IMG/VR virus record: IMGVR_UViG_3300042923_001092
Coordinates: 43,582 to 107,581 of that record
DNA from: a virus
DNA length: 64,000 bases
Strand: one strand, 5' to 3'
Shown here: positions 48,561 to 55,999 of the stretch, piece by piece
Layout: each line of letters starts with the position of its first letter
How positions within the stretch are numbered: position 1 is the first letter of the stretch
Program-made: the position numbers and the translations under genes
Notes under the pieces: model-generated
Told to the model about the DNA's origin: nothing
The model's input: only the letters and a program-made list of their open reading frames with translations
Database searches by the model: none

Positions 48561-48670
48561 TTTAGACTGTCAATAGGGCGTTTTAATTTTTAAACGTAAA
48601 TTAATATTACGAATATATTTGAGTTGCTTTAGACAGTCTCTAAAAAGGCTCAAATATATTCTAAATTAAT
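48556..48670 (+). promoter_or_regulatory. Nested, mutually exclusive hairpins (possible RNA switch)
   Basis: Fold 1 pairs ATTAATTTAGA (48556-48566) with 48660-48670 and encloses a perfect 13-bp stem 48611-48623/48649-48661. Fold 2 pairs TTTAGACTGTC (48561-48571) with GACAGTCTCTAAA (48632-48644), which uses the same bases. It lies directly upstream of the next ribosome site, so it could control its translation or transcription. It contains repeat copy 3 (48626-48660). Confidence 0.5.
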
Positions 48671-48683
48671 CAGAGGAGGTTAT

Positions 48684-49004
48684 ATGGAAAAATATATTTT
48701 TGATTATAAGTCTAAGTCGCAGATATTATTCGAACATCCTTTAGATATTATAGTAGTTATAGAAGATTTAGTAAAAGATATTGGTAATTATAATGAAATT
48801 GCTGATTATCTTGATACCATCTACATACACGGTTTAACTTTATTAGAAATGACCTATGTATCCGGAGAAATTGCTAAGTTTCTTTCTCAAAAGAAAGTAT
48901 CTACAGCAAGGATGCAATATATTTTGGAAGATAAATATAAAGATAAGGCAAAGTTAGAAAGTAATAATTATCAAAGTCTTAACCAAAAGTATTTTACAAA
49001 TTGA
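48684..49004 (+). CDS. Hypothetical helical protein, 106 aa
   Basis: ATG 48684 follows AGAGGAGG. Helical, with no recognised motif (DIIVVIEDLVKDIGNYNEIADYL). The last codons overlap the next promoter. Confidence 0.75.
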   Translation: MEKYIFDYKSKSQILFEHPLDIIVVIEDLVKDIGNYNEIADYLDTIYIHGLTLLEMTYVSGEIAKFLSQKKVSTARMQYILEDKYKDKAKLESNNYQSLNQKYFTN

Positions 49005-49021
49005 AAATAGAGTGATATAAT
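48993..49021 (+). promoter_or_regulatory. Class B promoter (TTTACA-N17-TATAAT)
   Basis: TTTACA at 48993, inside the end of the previous gene, and TATAAT at 49016. Confidence 0.78.
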
Positions 49022-49053
49022 TTTATTATAAACAAAGGAAAGGAGATAATATT

Positions 49054-49410
49054 ATGACTAAAAAAGCATATGAAGAAATTATGAAATTGCTTGAAAAAAC
49101 ATGCGGTTTTGATAATCTTATTATTATATATGATAAAATTATCAATTACTATGGTTCAACTGACATTGATGAGACTGGTAAGTTTATTAATGCTAAATTA
49201 AAACTTAATCAAAAAAATGATTTAAAAGAATTTAACGAATATGAAATGACTATAATGTATGATGGTGGTTATTTGTATTCGGTAATGAGCTGTGAATTCG
49301 GTTATCAGTCAAAAGATAAATTTATAGATAAGCTTGATTTTATTTTAAGAAAATATAATCTTTGCTATGAAGAATATGATAATGTTTCGTTAGTTGTTTG
49401 TAAGAATTAG
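49054..49410 (+). CDS. Hypothetical protein, 118 aa
   Basis: Alpha/beta protein with MKLLEKTCGFDNLIIIYDKIINYYGS and a beta-rich middle. Unrecognised. First gene after a class B promoter. Confidence 0.75.
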   Translation: MTKKAYEEIMKLLEKTCGFDNLIIIYDKIINYYGSTDIDETGKFINAKLKLNQKNDLKEFNEYEMTIMYDGGYLYSVMSCEFGYQSKDKFIDKLDFILRKYNLCYEEYDNVSLVVCKN

Positions 49411-49421
49411 GAGGTTAATAT

Positions 49422-49847
49422 ATGACACCACATGATAAGGAAAAGATGCTTTTAAAAGCTAAAAATGTAAAGGCATGCGATTTAGTTTTAGATACTTTAG
49501 ATCTTGATGAATCTAAAGAAATTATCAAATTACTTTTATCAAGAATAAATTTATTTAATATTGCTAATGATATTTCAAACAAAAGAGTAGCATTAAATCA
49601 TACTGCTATTGAATTGGAAGGACTTCCATATCCTGAAGAAATTATGGGACTAGTAAGGCAGGCATTAGGAGTCCCTGAAGATGATGACTCTAAAGATGAA
49701 AGAATTAAAAAAATGACAAAACACAATGTTTTTAGAAAAATACTTCAATGGGAAGGGATTGTAGGATATGAGTTTTATATTAAATCTTGGATAGAACAGA
49801 TTTGGAATATCAGTTTTGACAGTCTGGAGGTATCTGATGAAAGGTAA
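49422..49847 (+). CDS. Hypothetical protein, 141 aa
   Basis: Helical protein with a LPYPEEIMGLVRQALGVPEDDDSKDERI segment. No family recognised. It overlaps the following gene by 11 bases. Confidence 0.75.
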   Translation: MTPHDKEKMLLKAKNVKACDLVLDTLDLDESKEIIKLLLSRINLFNIANDISNKRVALNHTAIELEGLPYPEEIMGLVRQALGVPEDDDSKDERIKKMTKHNVFRKILQWEGIVGYEFYIKSWIEQIWNISFDSLEVSDER

Positions 49848-50019
49848 AGCGGATGAGCCAGTAAAAGGTATTAGAGAATGTAAAGTTTGTGGAATGCCTA
49901 TTTTAGCTAGAGGTAATACTCAGTATTGCGATAAGCATGGAGATAGTAGAAGAAAGAGCAGGAAAGCTGCAAGGGAGGCTAAGAAAAATGAAATATTTCA
50001 AAGTAAGGAAAAAAGATAA
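49837..50019 (+). CDS. Small zinc-finger protein, 60 aa
   Basis: ATG 49837 follows CTGGAGG. CKVCGMPILARGNTQYCDKHG is a treble-clef type zinc finger like those of HNH or RNA-binding proteins, followed by an Arg/Lys-rich helix. Probably binds nucleic acid. Confidence 0.75.
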   Translation: MKGKADEPVKGIRECKVCGMPILARGNTQYCDKHGDSRRKSRKAAREAKKNEIFQSKEKR

Positions 50020-50257
50020 ATCTGAGGTTCCTACGTATTATAAATTTGAAGATAAACTTGAAGTTACTAAAGAAGATTTAGAAGATATATGGGGAAAAGA
50101 TTATGAAGTAAGAGAAATAGATGAAGATGTTTATAATGCTGGGCAGTTAATTGTTGAGCAAGGTCTTCAAAACTATGTAGATCTTGCAAATGATCTTGCA
50201 AAAGGTACTGCAAAACAAGTAACTATTGGTATAGACTTGGGGGTGCTTAATGATTAA
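49988..50257 (+). CDS. Hypothetical protein, 89 aa
   Basis: ATG 49988 follows AAGGGAGG. Acidic, with EDLEDIWGKDYEVREID and a C-terminal helix. Overlaps both neighbours (32 and 8 bases). Function unknown. Confidence 0.72.
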   Translation: MKYFKVRKKDKSEVPTYYKFEDKLEVTKEDLEDIWGKDYEVREIDEDVYNAGQLIVEQGLQNYVDLANDLAKGTAKQVTIGIDLGVLND

Positions 50258-50408
50258 TCATTTAGTTGAAAGATGGGATTTAGTAGGTAATTGGTATATT
50301 ATACCTCAGATATTATTAGAAGGATTCTTACTAGGGATGACTTTCTACTGTATGTACATACTGACTGCAAAATTAATAAAGAAAATTAAAGAAAAGAGGA
50401 GTAAATAA
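50250..50408 (+). CDS. Single-pass membrane protein, 52 aa
   Basis: ATG 50250 follows GGGGG and overlaps the previous gene by 8 bases. One hydrophobic helix (residues 18-40), then a Lys-rich tail. Its stop shares a base with the next ATG. Confidence 0.65.
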   Translation: MINHLVERWDLVGNWYIIPQILLEGFLLGMTFYCMYILTAKLIKKIKEKRSK

Positions 50409-50932
50409 TGCTAAAGTACTATTTGTTTGAAGTCGATGAGTATGAAGGAGTAGATTTTGTATCCGAACCACATGCATCTTATAAAGGTAAAAGAATTGAT
50501 ATTGATGCAGTTCCGGAAAGATCAATTACACTAGAGGAGTGGAAAGATGTAAGGGCTAATACTTGGGGTTTTGAAAAATTATATTCAAAACTATCAGATT
50601 CTGCATTCTTTGATGTTCTTGATAATCATTTAAAAAACTCATCTGGAAAAGCCTGTGGAACTTATGATTATTCAATTGAAAACAATTTGATACCAGAAAT
50701 GAGGCATAGAATGGAATTATATTCTATGAAGAAAGCTTTTGATAAAACATGCAGAAGGATTGTAGGGGTAATAATGATGCAAGTTCCTATTATAATCTTA
50801 ACAAGAGCTATATTAGAAATGCATCAAAGCCTACTAAGATCAGTTATAGAAATTGGTTCTGCAGTATTAATATATTTCTTGTTAGACTTAAGACAATATT
50901 TGAAAGGTAGATTTAGAAAATGGAAGAAATAA
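50408..50932 (+). CDS. Membrane protein, 174 aa
   Basis: Residues 1-110 are soluble (an ITLEEWKDVRANTWGF segment), then two hydrophobic helices (near 116-135 and 145-163) and a basic tail. Unknown. It overlaps the ART-like gene by 13 bases. Confidence 0.73.
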   Translation: MLKYYLFEVDEYEGVDFVSEPHASYKGKRIDIDAVPERSITLEEWKDVRANTWGFEKLYSKLSDSAFFDVLDNHLKNSSGKACGTYDYSIENNLIPEMRHRMELYSMKKAFDKTCRRIVGVIMMQVPIIILTRAILEMHQSLLRSVIEIGSAVLIYFLLDLRQYLKGRFRKWKK

Positions 50933-51264
50933 AAATACCAGAAATTTTGTATCATGCAACCTGGGAAGAAAATGTTATGTCTATATTCTTAGAAGGTTTG
51001 AAGCCAGGATTTGATGGTTTAAATTATCTATGCGATAAGCAAGAAGATGCTGCTAAATTTTTAGTATTAAAAATACAGCCTGGAAAACAGCTTGTAGTTC
51101 TTAAAATATATACTAAAAATTTAGATAAAGAATTATTTGACTATGGGTTTGATCATAATCCTAATTTCTTTGGAAATCTAAATGTATTAACTTATAAAGG
51201 TATTATAAGTAAAGATCATATAAGTTCACTTTATACAAAATATGAATTTGGAGGTAAGAAATGA
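50920..51264 (+). CDS. ADP-ribosyltransferase-like fold protein (KptA/DarT-like start)
   Basis: ILYHATWEENVMSIFLEGLKPGFDGLNYL (residues 9-37) resembles the first NAD-binding element of KptA/DarT/ART folds (YHxT...NLxSIxxxGL), and later strands (LVVLKIYTKNL; VLTYKGIISKDHIS) fit the small ART core. At 114 aa it is minimal. A catalytic Glu is not obvious, so activity is uncertain. Its stop overlaps the start of a NADAR gene (ATGA), and NADAR enzymes remove ADP-ribose from guanine bases. This gives an ADP-ribosylation/de-ADP-ribosylation pair. Confidence 0.6.
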   Translation: MEEIKIPEILYHATWEENVMSIFLEGLKPGFDGLNYLCDKQEDAAKFLVLKIQPGKQLVVLKIYTKNLDKELFDYGFDHNPNFFGNLNVLTYKGIISKDHISSLYTKYEFGGKK

Positions 51265-51920
51265 TAAATAATTTTAGAGGAAATTATGGCTTTTTAAGTA
51301 ATTTTTACAAAGGAAAAGTAATGTTTGAAGGTTTAGAATATGATTGCAGAGAAAATGCATTTCAAGCTTCTAAAACTACAGATGAAGAAAAAAGAAAGTC
51401 ATTACAACATGTTAATCCAGTTGTAGCAAAGCGGTTTGGTAGAGTAGTTAAGCTCAGACAAAATTGGGAAAGAATAAAGTATAGAAATATGTATCTTATA
51501 GTATTTGACTGTTTTAAAAGGAATGATAACTTAAGACAATTACTTATTGATACCGGTGATGAAGAGCTGGTTGAAGAAAATACTTGGGGAGATACTTATT
51601 GGGGAGTTTGTAATGGCAAAGGTGAAAACAAACTTGGTGAAATACTAATGAGAGTTAGAGATTATCATAATGGATTGATTGACTTTAAGTTCATTGATGA
51701 TGAACTTAACTATGTCAATAGTTGCTGGCCGTCAGAACCATTATTACATAGGGTAAAAGATGATAGAAAATATTTATCAAGGTCTGAATCTTTTACCCTA
51801 ATTGATAGAAAATGTAAATCAAGAGTTATTGCATTTGAAGAAATAGATGCCTGGTTTCATGATGAGAATTATATTGATTGTGGGCATGATTGTGATATAT
51901 GTTTGACTCCAATTTGCTAA
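51261..51920 (+). CDS. NADAR-domain (YbiA-like) protein with C-terminal extension
   Basis: Residues 1-140 match NADAR: NFRGNYGFLSNFYKGKVMFEG, CRENAFQASKT with the catalytic-type Glu31, and NTWGDTYWGVCNGKGENKLGEILMRVR. NADAR enzymes are N-glycosidases that process ADP-ribosylated nucleotides or guanine, also known as antitoxins of DarT-like toxins. The 75-residue tail with CGHDCDIC is additional and may bind zinc. Coupled to the ART-like gene upstream. Confidence 0.88.
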   Translation: MINNFRGNYGFLSNFYKGKVMFEGLEYDCRENAFQASKTTDEEKRKSLQHVNPVVAKRFGRVVKLRQNWERIKYRNMYLIVFDCFKRNDNLRQLLIDTGDEELVEENTWGDTYWGVCNGKGENKLGEILMRVRDYHNGLIDFKFIDDELNYVNSCWPSEPLLHRVKDDRKYLSRSESFTLIDRKCKSRVIAFEEIDAWFHDENYIDCGHDCDICLTPIC

Positions 51921-51933
51921 ACAGAACCTCTAA

Positions 51934-52000
51934 ATATAAATTATACCATTCTAATAATATTTGATTTTACAATTTGAGAATAGAATGGTATAATTTATAT
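51934..52000 (+). repeat. 20-bp perfect inverted repeat overlapping a class B promoter
   Basis: Bases 51934-51953 are the exact reverse complement of 51981-52000. The right arm contains the -10 box TATAAT, so the left arm carries the same box on the minus strand. The spacer holds the -35 box. Confidence 0.8.
51966..51994 (+). promoter_or_regulatory. Class B promoter (TTTACA-N17-TATAAT)
   Basis: TTTACA at 51966 and TATAAT at 51989, the same sequence as the promoter at 41938. Confidence 0.8.
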
Positions 52001-52023
52001 ATAATAATTAAGGAGGTTGTAAA

Positions 52024-52260
52024 ATGAGCATTGATGATATTTTAGAAAATTTCTTTGAAGAAGAGGTTGAGATTAAAAAAAGCTTATCACAAGAAGAAGT
52101 AAAAAAAGCTTATAATAAAAGTACTAATATAAAGTTTTATAAAGGAGAACGTAAAGATTTAACTTATATAGGTTTAATTTTTGAGACTTATCAAGATATA
52201 AATATTTACGTTGATCAAGAAAATAACTACTGGGCTGATTATTTTAGTATAGGAGATTAA
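52024..52260 (+). CDS. Hypothetical acidic protein, 78 aa
   Basis: Acidic N-terminal helix (DDILENFFEEEVEIKKSL), then beta strands. Unrecognised. First gene behind the palindromic promoter, with AAGGAGG upstream. Confidence 0.74.
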   Translation: MSIDDILENFFEEEVEIKKSLSQEEVKKAYNKSTNIKFYKGERKDLTYIGLIFETYQDINIYVDQENNYWADYFSIGD

Positions 52261-52271
52261 GGAGGTACTGT

Positions 52272-52631
52272 ATGACTAATAAAGAAATTTATGCTGAAAG
52301 ATTAGCAGATGGTATGAGAAGTGCAGGCCAAGAAAATTGGTCAAAAAATGATATTCAAGATTTATGTGAATTAGCTGGTATGTGGGATGAATGGTTAAAA
52401 GCAGAAACAACTGAGCAGGAACAAGAACTTGCTATAAAAGCTGCTAAAAAGCTAAATGTTAAGATTAGGCATTATGTTTTAATATGCAATAAATGTAAGA
52501 AAGAATTATCAAATAATGACAAAGTATTTTCTGCAGTTGGAGTTCATTTGTGCGAAAAATGTAATTCTGAATCTAATAGCAGAGTAAGTTTAGATATGAT
52601 TTTAAGCAAAATAGAGAAAGGAACAATCTAA
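52272..52631 (+). CDS. Zinc-ribbon protein, 119 aa
   Basis: Helical N-terminal domain (LADGMRSAGQENWSKNDIQDLCELAGMWDEWLKA), then CNKCKKEL...LCEKC zinc ribbon near residues 72-98. Function unknown. One base shared with the following ATG. Confidence 0.75.
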   Translation: MTNKEIYAERLADGMRSAGQENWSKNDIQDLCELAGMWDEWLKAETTEQEQELAIKAAKKLNVKIRHYVLICNKCKKELSNNDKVFSAVGVHLCEKCNSESNSRVSLDMILSKIEKGTI

Positions 52632-52756
52632 TGAAAATAAAACCAATGTTTGCATGGTATGATTTTTGGATCGGTTTATTCTATGATAAAAATAAAAAAA
52701 TTCTTTATGTATTCCCAATACCAATGTTTGGCATAAAGATAGAGTTTAGGAGATAA
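52631..52756 (+). CDS. Small aromatic peptide, 41 aa
   Basis: ATG 52631 overlaps the previous stop (ATGA-type). MKIKPMFAWYDFWIGLFYDKN followed by KILYVFPIPMFGIKIEF: amphipathic and aromatic, common in phage small-gene regions. Function unknown. Confidence 0.6.
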   Translation: MKIKPMFAWYDFWIGLFYDKNKKILYVFPIPMFGIKIEFRR

Positions 52757-52757
52757 T

Positions 52758-53099
52758 ATGCTAAGTATAAATTTACCATGTCTTGGATATAGAGCTGACT
52801 TTGGACCAGATGGTTATGAATATGATTGTGAGTATGGAACTGGTATTCCATGTGAAGATTGTGTTTGTTGTCTTGATGCTTGTGGCTATACAGATCCAAG
52901 AAATGATAAAGAAATAAATTTTCTATTCAAAATTATTCAAAGAAGAAGATCTAAAAAATATTGGAAAATCAAAAAGGAAGGAGTATATGATGATATTTTC
53001 GGAGATAATAAAAACTTCAGTAAAATCACAAGAAAGTATTTACAACCTAGTAAGCAAGGTAGAAGAAGAATGCAACTCTTTAAAAGAACAAGGAAATAG
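52758..53099 (+). CDS. Cys-rich small protein, 113 aa, with basic tail
   Basis: An N-terminal half with nine Cys (PCLGYRADF, CEYGTGIPCEDCVCCLDACG) suggests a metal-binding domain. The last 40 residues are Lys/Arg-rich and overlap the next gene by 113 bases in another frame, so this tail may be an extension after loss of an earlier stop. Confidence 0.65.
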   Translation: MLSINLPCLGYRADFGPDGYEYDCEYGTGIPCEDCVCCLDACGYTDPRNDKEINFLFKIIQRRRSKKYWKIKKEGVYDDIFGDNKNFSKITRKYLQPSKQGRRRMQLFKRTRK

Positions 53100-53565
53100 G
53101 ATAATATCTATAAGTATTCAAGGAAGCAGGGCAATAATATTTGCAGAAAAAGAAGAGGAACTATATCATCCGGCAACTAGGTTCGATTTATTTAAAGAAA
53201 ATATGTCTAAGCTTCTTGATAAATGGAGAAAGGAGAAGAAAATCAATTTTGAAGTAGAAAATTATGTCGAAATGCTTGACATATTAAGAAATGTAATTGA
53301 AGTTGAGAAGCTTGTATACATACAAACTGAACGCTGGCAAGATAGATGCAGCTCTTGTTTCTCATTTGAATTAAAATCTTGCAGATGTAAGAATATAGCA
53401 AGTAAGTATTATATGATGTTTATAGATGAGCCATATAATACTAATTGTGATGGTTATTCATTTGTTTGTTCCCGGCATGATAAGATCTGTAAATATGCTG
53501 TTTATCAAAGTGGTCAATATACATGTGGAGCTAAAGCTGGTAATACAAAACCTTGTGGAAGATAA
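52987..53565 (+). CDS. Hypothetical protein, 192 aa, C-terminal Cys cluster
   Basis: ATG 52987 follows AAGGAAGGAG. N-terminal helical part, then CSSCFSFELKSCRCKNIA and CSRHDKICKYAVYQSGQYTCGAKAGNTKPC, a likely multi-zinc or disulfide region. Unrecognised. The start lies inside the previous gene. Confidence 0.75.
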   Translation: MMIFSEIIKTSVKSQESIYNLVSKVEEECNSLKEQGNRIISISIQGSRAIIFAEKEEELYHPATRFDLFKENMSKLLDKWRKEKKINFEVENYVEMLDILRNVIEVEKLVYIQTERWQDRCSSCFSFELKSCRCKNIASKYYMMFIDEPYNTNCDGYSFVCSRHDKICKYAVYQSGQYTCGAKAGNTKPCGR

Positions 53566-53647
53566 TAAGCCTGCCAGATAATTTAGAATTTATCAAAGTA
53601 GGTATTATATCAAATATAAAATAAAAGAAATTTTCTAGGAGGTTTTA

Positions 53648-54091
53648 ATGGAAAAAGAATTTGAATGTCCAGTTTGTAAGACTAAAATTACTAAAATTTA
53701 TTACAACGACTTAGGCCATTTAGCAGAGGAGTTTTATTCATGTCATCATTGTGGATACGGATATCAGTATGCATATGGTAGTACTTTAGAATATGTAAAT
53801 GGTAAAGAATTTAATTATGATTATAAAACAGATATAGATGAAAAAGTATTTAAAAACATAGCAGAGGAGATAAAATTATTGAAAACTTTAATAGAAAATC
53901 AAGATGAAGATTTAATTGCAGCTAGCAAATATTGGTCTGAAAAGTTAGAATATGTCAAATCAATTGCTTCAGAAAATAATCTGAATGTAGAAATAACAAA
54001 TGAGTTTCTGTTTGATTTATATGATAATGGAGACAAAGAAGTTACAAAAGATGAAATTTTAAAAGAACTTAAACAAAATAGAAAGGAGTAA
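53648..54091 (+). CDS. Zinc-ribbon protein, 147 aa
   Basis: N-terminal zinc ribbon CPVCKTKI...CHHCGYGY (6-36), then an acidic helical domain. ATG 53648 follows TAGGAGG. The upstream gap 53566-53639 holds only AT-rich DNA. Function unknown. Confidence 0.75.
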   Translation: MEKEFECPVCKTKITKIYYNDLGHLAEEFYSCHHCGYGYQYAYGSTLEYVNGKEFNYDYKTDIDEKVFKNIAEEIKLLKTLIENQDEDLIAASKYWSEKLEYVKSIASENNLNVEITNEFLFDLYDNGDKEVTKDEILKELKQNRKE

Positions 54092-54095
54092 TATA

Positions 54096-54263
54096 ATGGA
54101 TTATATGTATGCCTTGGCAAGTAGCAAAGCACAAGAATTTGAAGAACATACAAACAAAGAAGATTTAGAAGATATTAAAAAAGTGGCTAATAAATTTGAC
54201 GACAATCAAAGACGATTAAAACAAATAAGCTCAAATCTTAATCAAAAGCGTTTTACAAAATGA
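54096..54263 (+). CDS. Small coiled-coil protein, 55 aa
   Basis: ATG 54096 follows AAAGGAG. Charged helix (EEHTNKEDLEDIKKVANKFDDNQRRL). Its stop lies in the following promoter. Function unknown. Confidence 0.68.
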   Translation: MDYMYALASSKAQEFEEHTNKEDLEDIKKVANKFDDNQRRLKQISSNLNQKRFTK

Positions 54264-54280
54264 CTCTATTGTATTATAAT
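54252..54280 (+). promoter_or_regulatory. Class B promoter (TTTACA-N17-TATAAT)
   Basis: TTTACA at 54252, overlapping the end of the upstream gene, and TATAAT at 54275. Closely like the 43531 promoter. Confidence 0.8.
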
Positions 54281-54306
54281 TATATTATAAAATAAAGGAG
54301 GTTAAA

Positions 54307-54525
54307 ATGTACGATCATTATGAAATTAATGTATCACTTCATGGAAGACATTTCTTTGCTACAGCATCAAGATCTATAACAGATACTGCAAAATTAACTG
54401 ATGTTCTTAGTGTATTTGATATTGCTTTTCCAAAAGAATCTGGTTATGAAGTATCAATACATAAAATAGAAACAAGGGGAATACCAGTAAATATTGAAAA
54501 CTTAAGAAAGGTAAAAGGTGAGTAA
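54307..54525 (+). CDS. Hypothetical protein, 72 aa
   Basis: MYDHYEINVSLHGRHFFATASRS reads as a beta-rich small domain, with a helix KLTDVLSVFDIAFP. Function unknown. It precedes the AbrB-like gene by 2 bases. Confidence 0.73.
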   Translation: MYDHYEINVSLHGRHFFATASRSITDTAKLTDVLSVFDIAFPKESGYEVSIHKIETRGIPVNIENLRKVKGE

Positions 54526-54527
54526 TT

Positions 54528-54815
54528 ATGAAATCTACAGGAATTGTAAGAAGAGTAGACGATTTAGGAAGAATCGTTATTCCTAAAGAATTAAGAAGAT
54601 TAATGCTTGTTAAAGAAGGGGATCCTTTAGAAATTTTTACTGATAATGGTATAATATGTATGAGGAAATTCGATCCAATTCCATTATCACCGGACGATAT
54701 TGATTTCATAATGAATGTAGTTTCATATGAAGATGCCGACGTTGATTCAAGAGAAAGAATTTTAAGCTTCCTCAAAAGCTTAAAGGAAAGCTTGATTATT
54801 TCAAACCAATATTGA
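54528..54815 (+). CDS. AbrB/SpoVT-like transition-state regulator
   Basis: The swapped-hairpin DNA-binding domain is exact: MKSTGIVRRVDDLGRIVIPKELRR then LMLVKEGDPLEIFTDNGIICMRKF. A C-terminal 45-residue helical domain replaces the AbrB multimerisation domain. Such proteins control transition-phase and sporulation genes in the host. This one may repress early phage promoters or host sporulation. It ends at a strong hairpin. Confidence 0.92.
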   Translation: MKSTGIVRRVDDLGRIVIPKELRRLMLVKEGDPLEIFTDNGIICMRKFDPIPLSPDDIDFIMNVVSYEDADVDSRERILSFLKSLKESLIISNQY

Positions 54816-54824
54816 TAATTTAAA

Positions 54825-54851
54825 CCAAGGCTAGAATTTTTCTAGCCTTGG
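54825..54851 (+). terminator. Strong hairpin after abrB-like gene
   Basis: CCAAGGCTAGAA pairs perfectly with TTCTAGCCTTGG around three T. There is no T run after it, so termination may be incomplete. A 12-base repeat ATATAAAAGCTT flanks positions 54860-54905. Confidence 0.7.
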
Positions 54852-54941
54852 AACAGCTGCATATAAAAGCTTTTACATATTAATTTACATTCAAATATAA
54901 AAGCTTGTTAGAAAAAGTTCTAGATATTAAGGAGGTATTAT

Positions 54942-55112
54942 ATGACAAGAAAAGAAATTGAAAAATTCGCATTAGGGCATCCATTTCCAACAGACTATGT
55001 AGAGATTCTTCTTAAGAAATATAACTATGATAAAGGCATAGTTAGAAAGATTTTATGTGGTCCTTCTGAAGATGTTATAAAAGAAGTACAGTCTATAATT
55101 AAAGATAAGTAG
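54942..55112 (+). CDS. Small hypothetical protein, 56 aa
   Basis: ATG 54942 follows AAGGAGG. MTRKEIEKFALGHPFPTDYVEILLKKY is helical. Unrecognised. Confidence 0.7.
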   Translation: MTRKEIEKFALGHPFPTDYVEILLKKYNYDKGIVRKILCGPSEDVIKEVQSIIKDK

Positions 55113-55133
55113 TTTAAATATGGGGGATGAGTA

Positions 55134-55337
55134 ATGAAAGAATTCGAAAAGTTTGTTTTAGATAATATTGAGATCATAATGCCTGTAGTTTTGTTTTTAA
55201 TTGCATTTCAGCTTGGTCAAGTAGTAGATATTATATCAGGAGATGAGATAGCTGGATCGATGGTGAGAATTGCTGTAGGGCTTGGTTCGGTTATCGCTTG
55301 GGACAAATATTATAAGAAAAGGAAGGGAAAGAAATGA
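55134..55337 (+). CDS. Membrane protein, 67 aa
   Basis: A hydrophobic helix IIMPVVLFLIAFQLGQVVDII (13-33), a second weaker helix (45-58) and a Lys/Arg tail. Holin-like in shape, but no lysis gene is near. Function unknown. Confidence 0.7.
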   Translation: MKEFEKFVLDNIEIIMPVVLFLIAFQLGQVVDIISGDEIAGSMVRIAVGLGSVIAWDKYYKKRKGKK

Positions 55338-55771
55338 TATTAAGAATATTTTATATAATTAAAGATCTTATAGAAGAAATAGGAAATTTAGATAGGAAGA
55401 TTTATGTATTAGAAAATTCTCCTAAAGATTTTTATATAAGTATTAGAAGTGATGCAACGCCACCCATAAGCGGTTATGAAATTTCTATATTGTTAAAATG
55501 CTATAAAGATATAAAAGAAAGAAAAACAAAAGAACTATACGAAAGATGGCCATCTTATACGGAATACAAGTTTGCAGATGTAGAAGAAATAGTAAATTCT
55601 ATAAATGATTTAGAAGAAAAAATAAATACAATAAAAACATCTGACTATATCAGGTTATTTTGTGATTTTGGTACTGGTAAATTTTTATTCGATAATAAGT
55701 ATTTAGATTTATTAAAAGATGCATTTGAAGCTGAGCAGGCAGAATTAATAAAGAAGCTTAGTTCATATTAA
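55334..55771 (+). CDS. Hypothetical coiled-coil protein, 145 aa
   Basis: ATG overlaps the previous stop. Helical with a charged coiled coil (YIIKDLIEEIGNLDRKIYVLEN; ADVEEIVNSINDLEEKINTI). No motif recognised. Confidence 0.73.
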   Translation: MILRIFYIIKDLIEEIGNLDRKIYVLENSPKDFYISIRSDATPPISGYEISILLKCYKDIKERKTKELYERWPSYTEYKFADVEEIVNSINDLEEKINTIKTSDYIRLFCDFGTGKFLFDNKYLDLLKDAFEAEQAELIKKLSSY

Positions 55772-55798
55772 AAGAAAATGTTCTAGGGAGGTTATGGT

Positions 55799-55987
55799 GT
55801 GTTTAGAAAAGATTATGAGGCTGCAAAAGTAATAATGGATAGAGTTGAACTTCTTGAAAGAAGTATAGATAATTGGGAAAATGCAGTCAAATATAGTAAT
55901 CCGAAATTAGAAAAACTTAAGATGAAAGAAATTGAAAAATGGAAAAAACAAGTTATGATGCTTATTGAAGAGCTTGATGAAATCTAA
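55799..55987 (+). CDS. Small coiled-coil protein, 62 aa
   Basis: GTG 55799 with GGGAGG upstream. A continuous charged helix (AKVIMDRVELLERSIDNWENA). Function unknown. Confidence 0.65.
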   Translation: MFRKDYEAAKVIMDRVELLERSIDNWENAVKYSNPKLEKLKMKEIEKWKKQVMMLIEELDEI

Positions 55988-55999
55988 GGAGGTTAAGAT

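Noticed and set aside
55134-55337. A holin gene
   Set aside because: The shape (two short helices and a basic tail) fits, but there is no endolysin or other lysis gene in the area and the region consists of early-type small genes.
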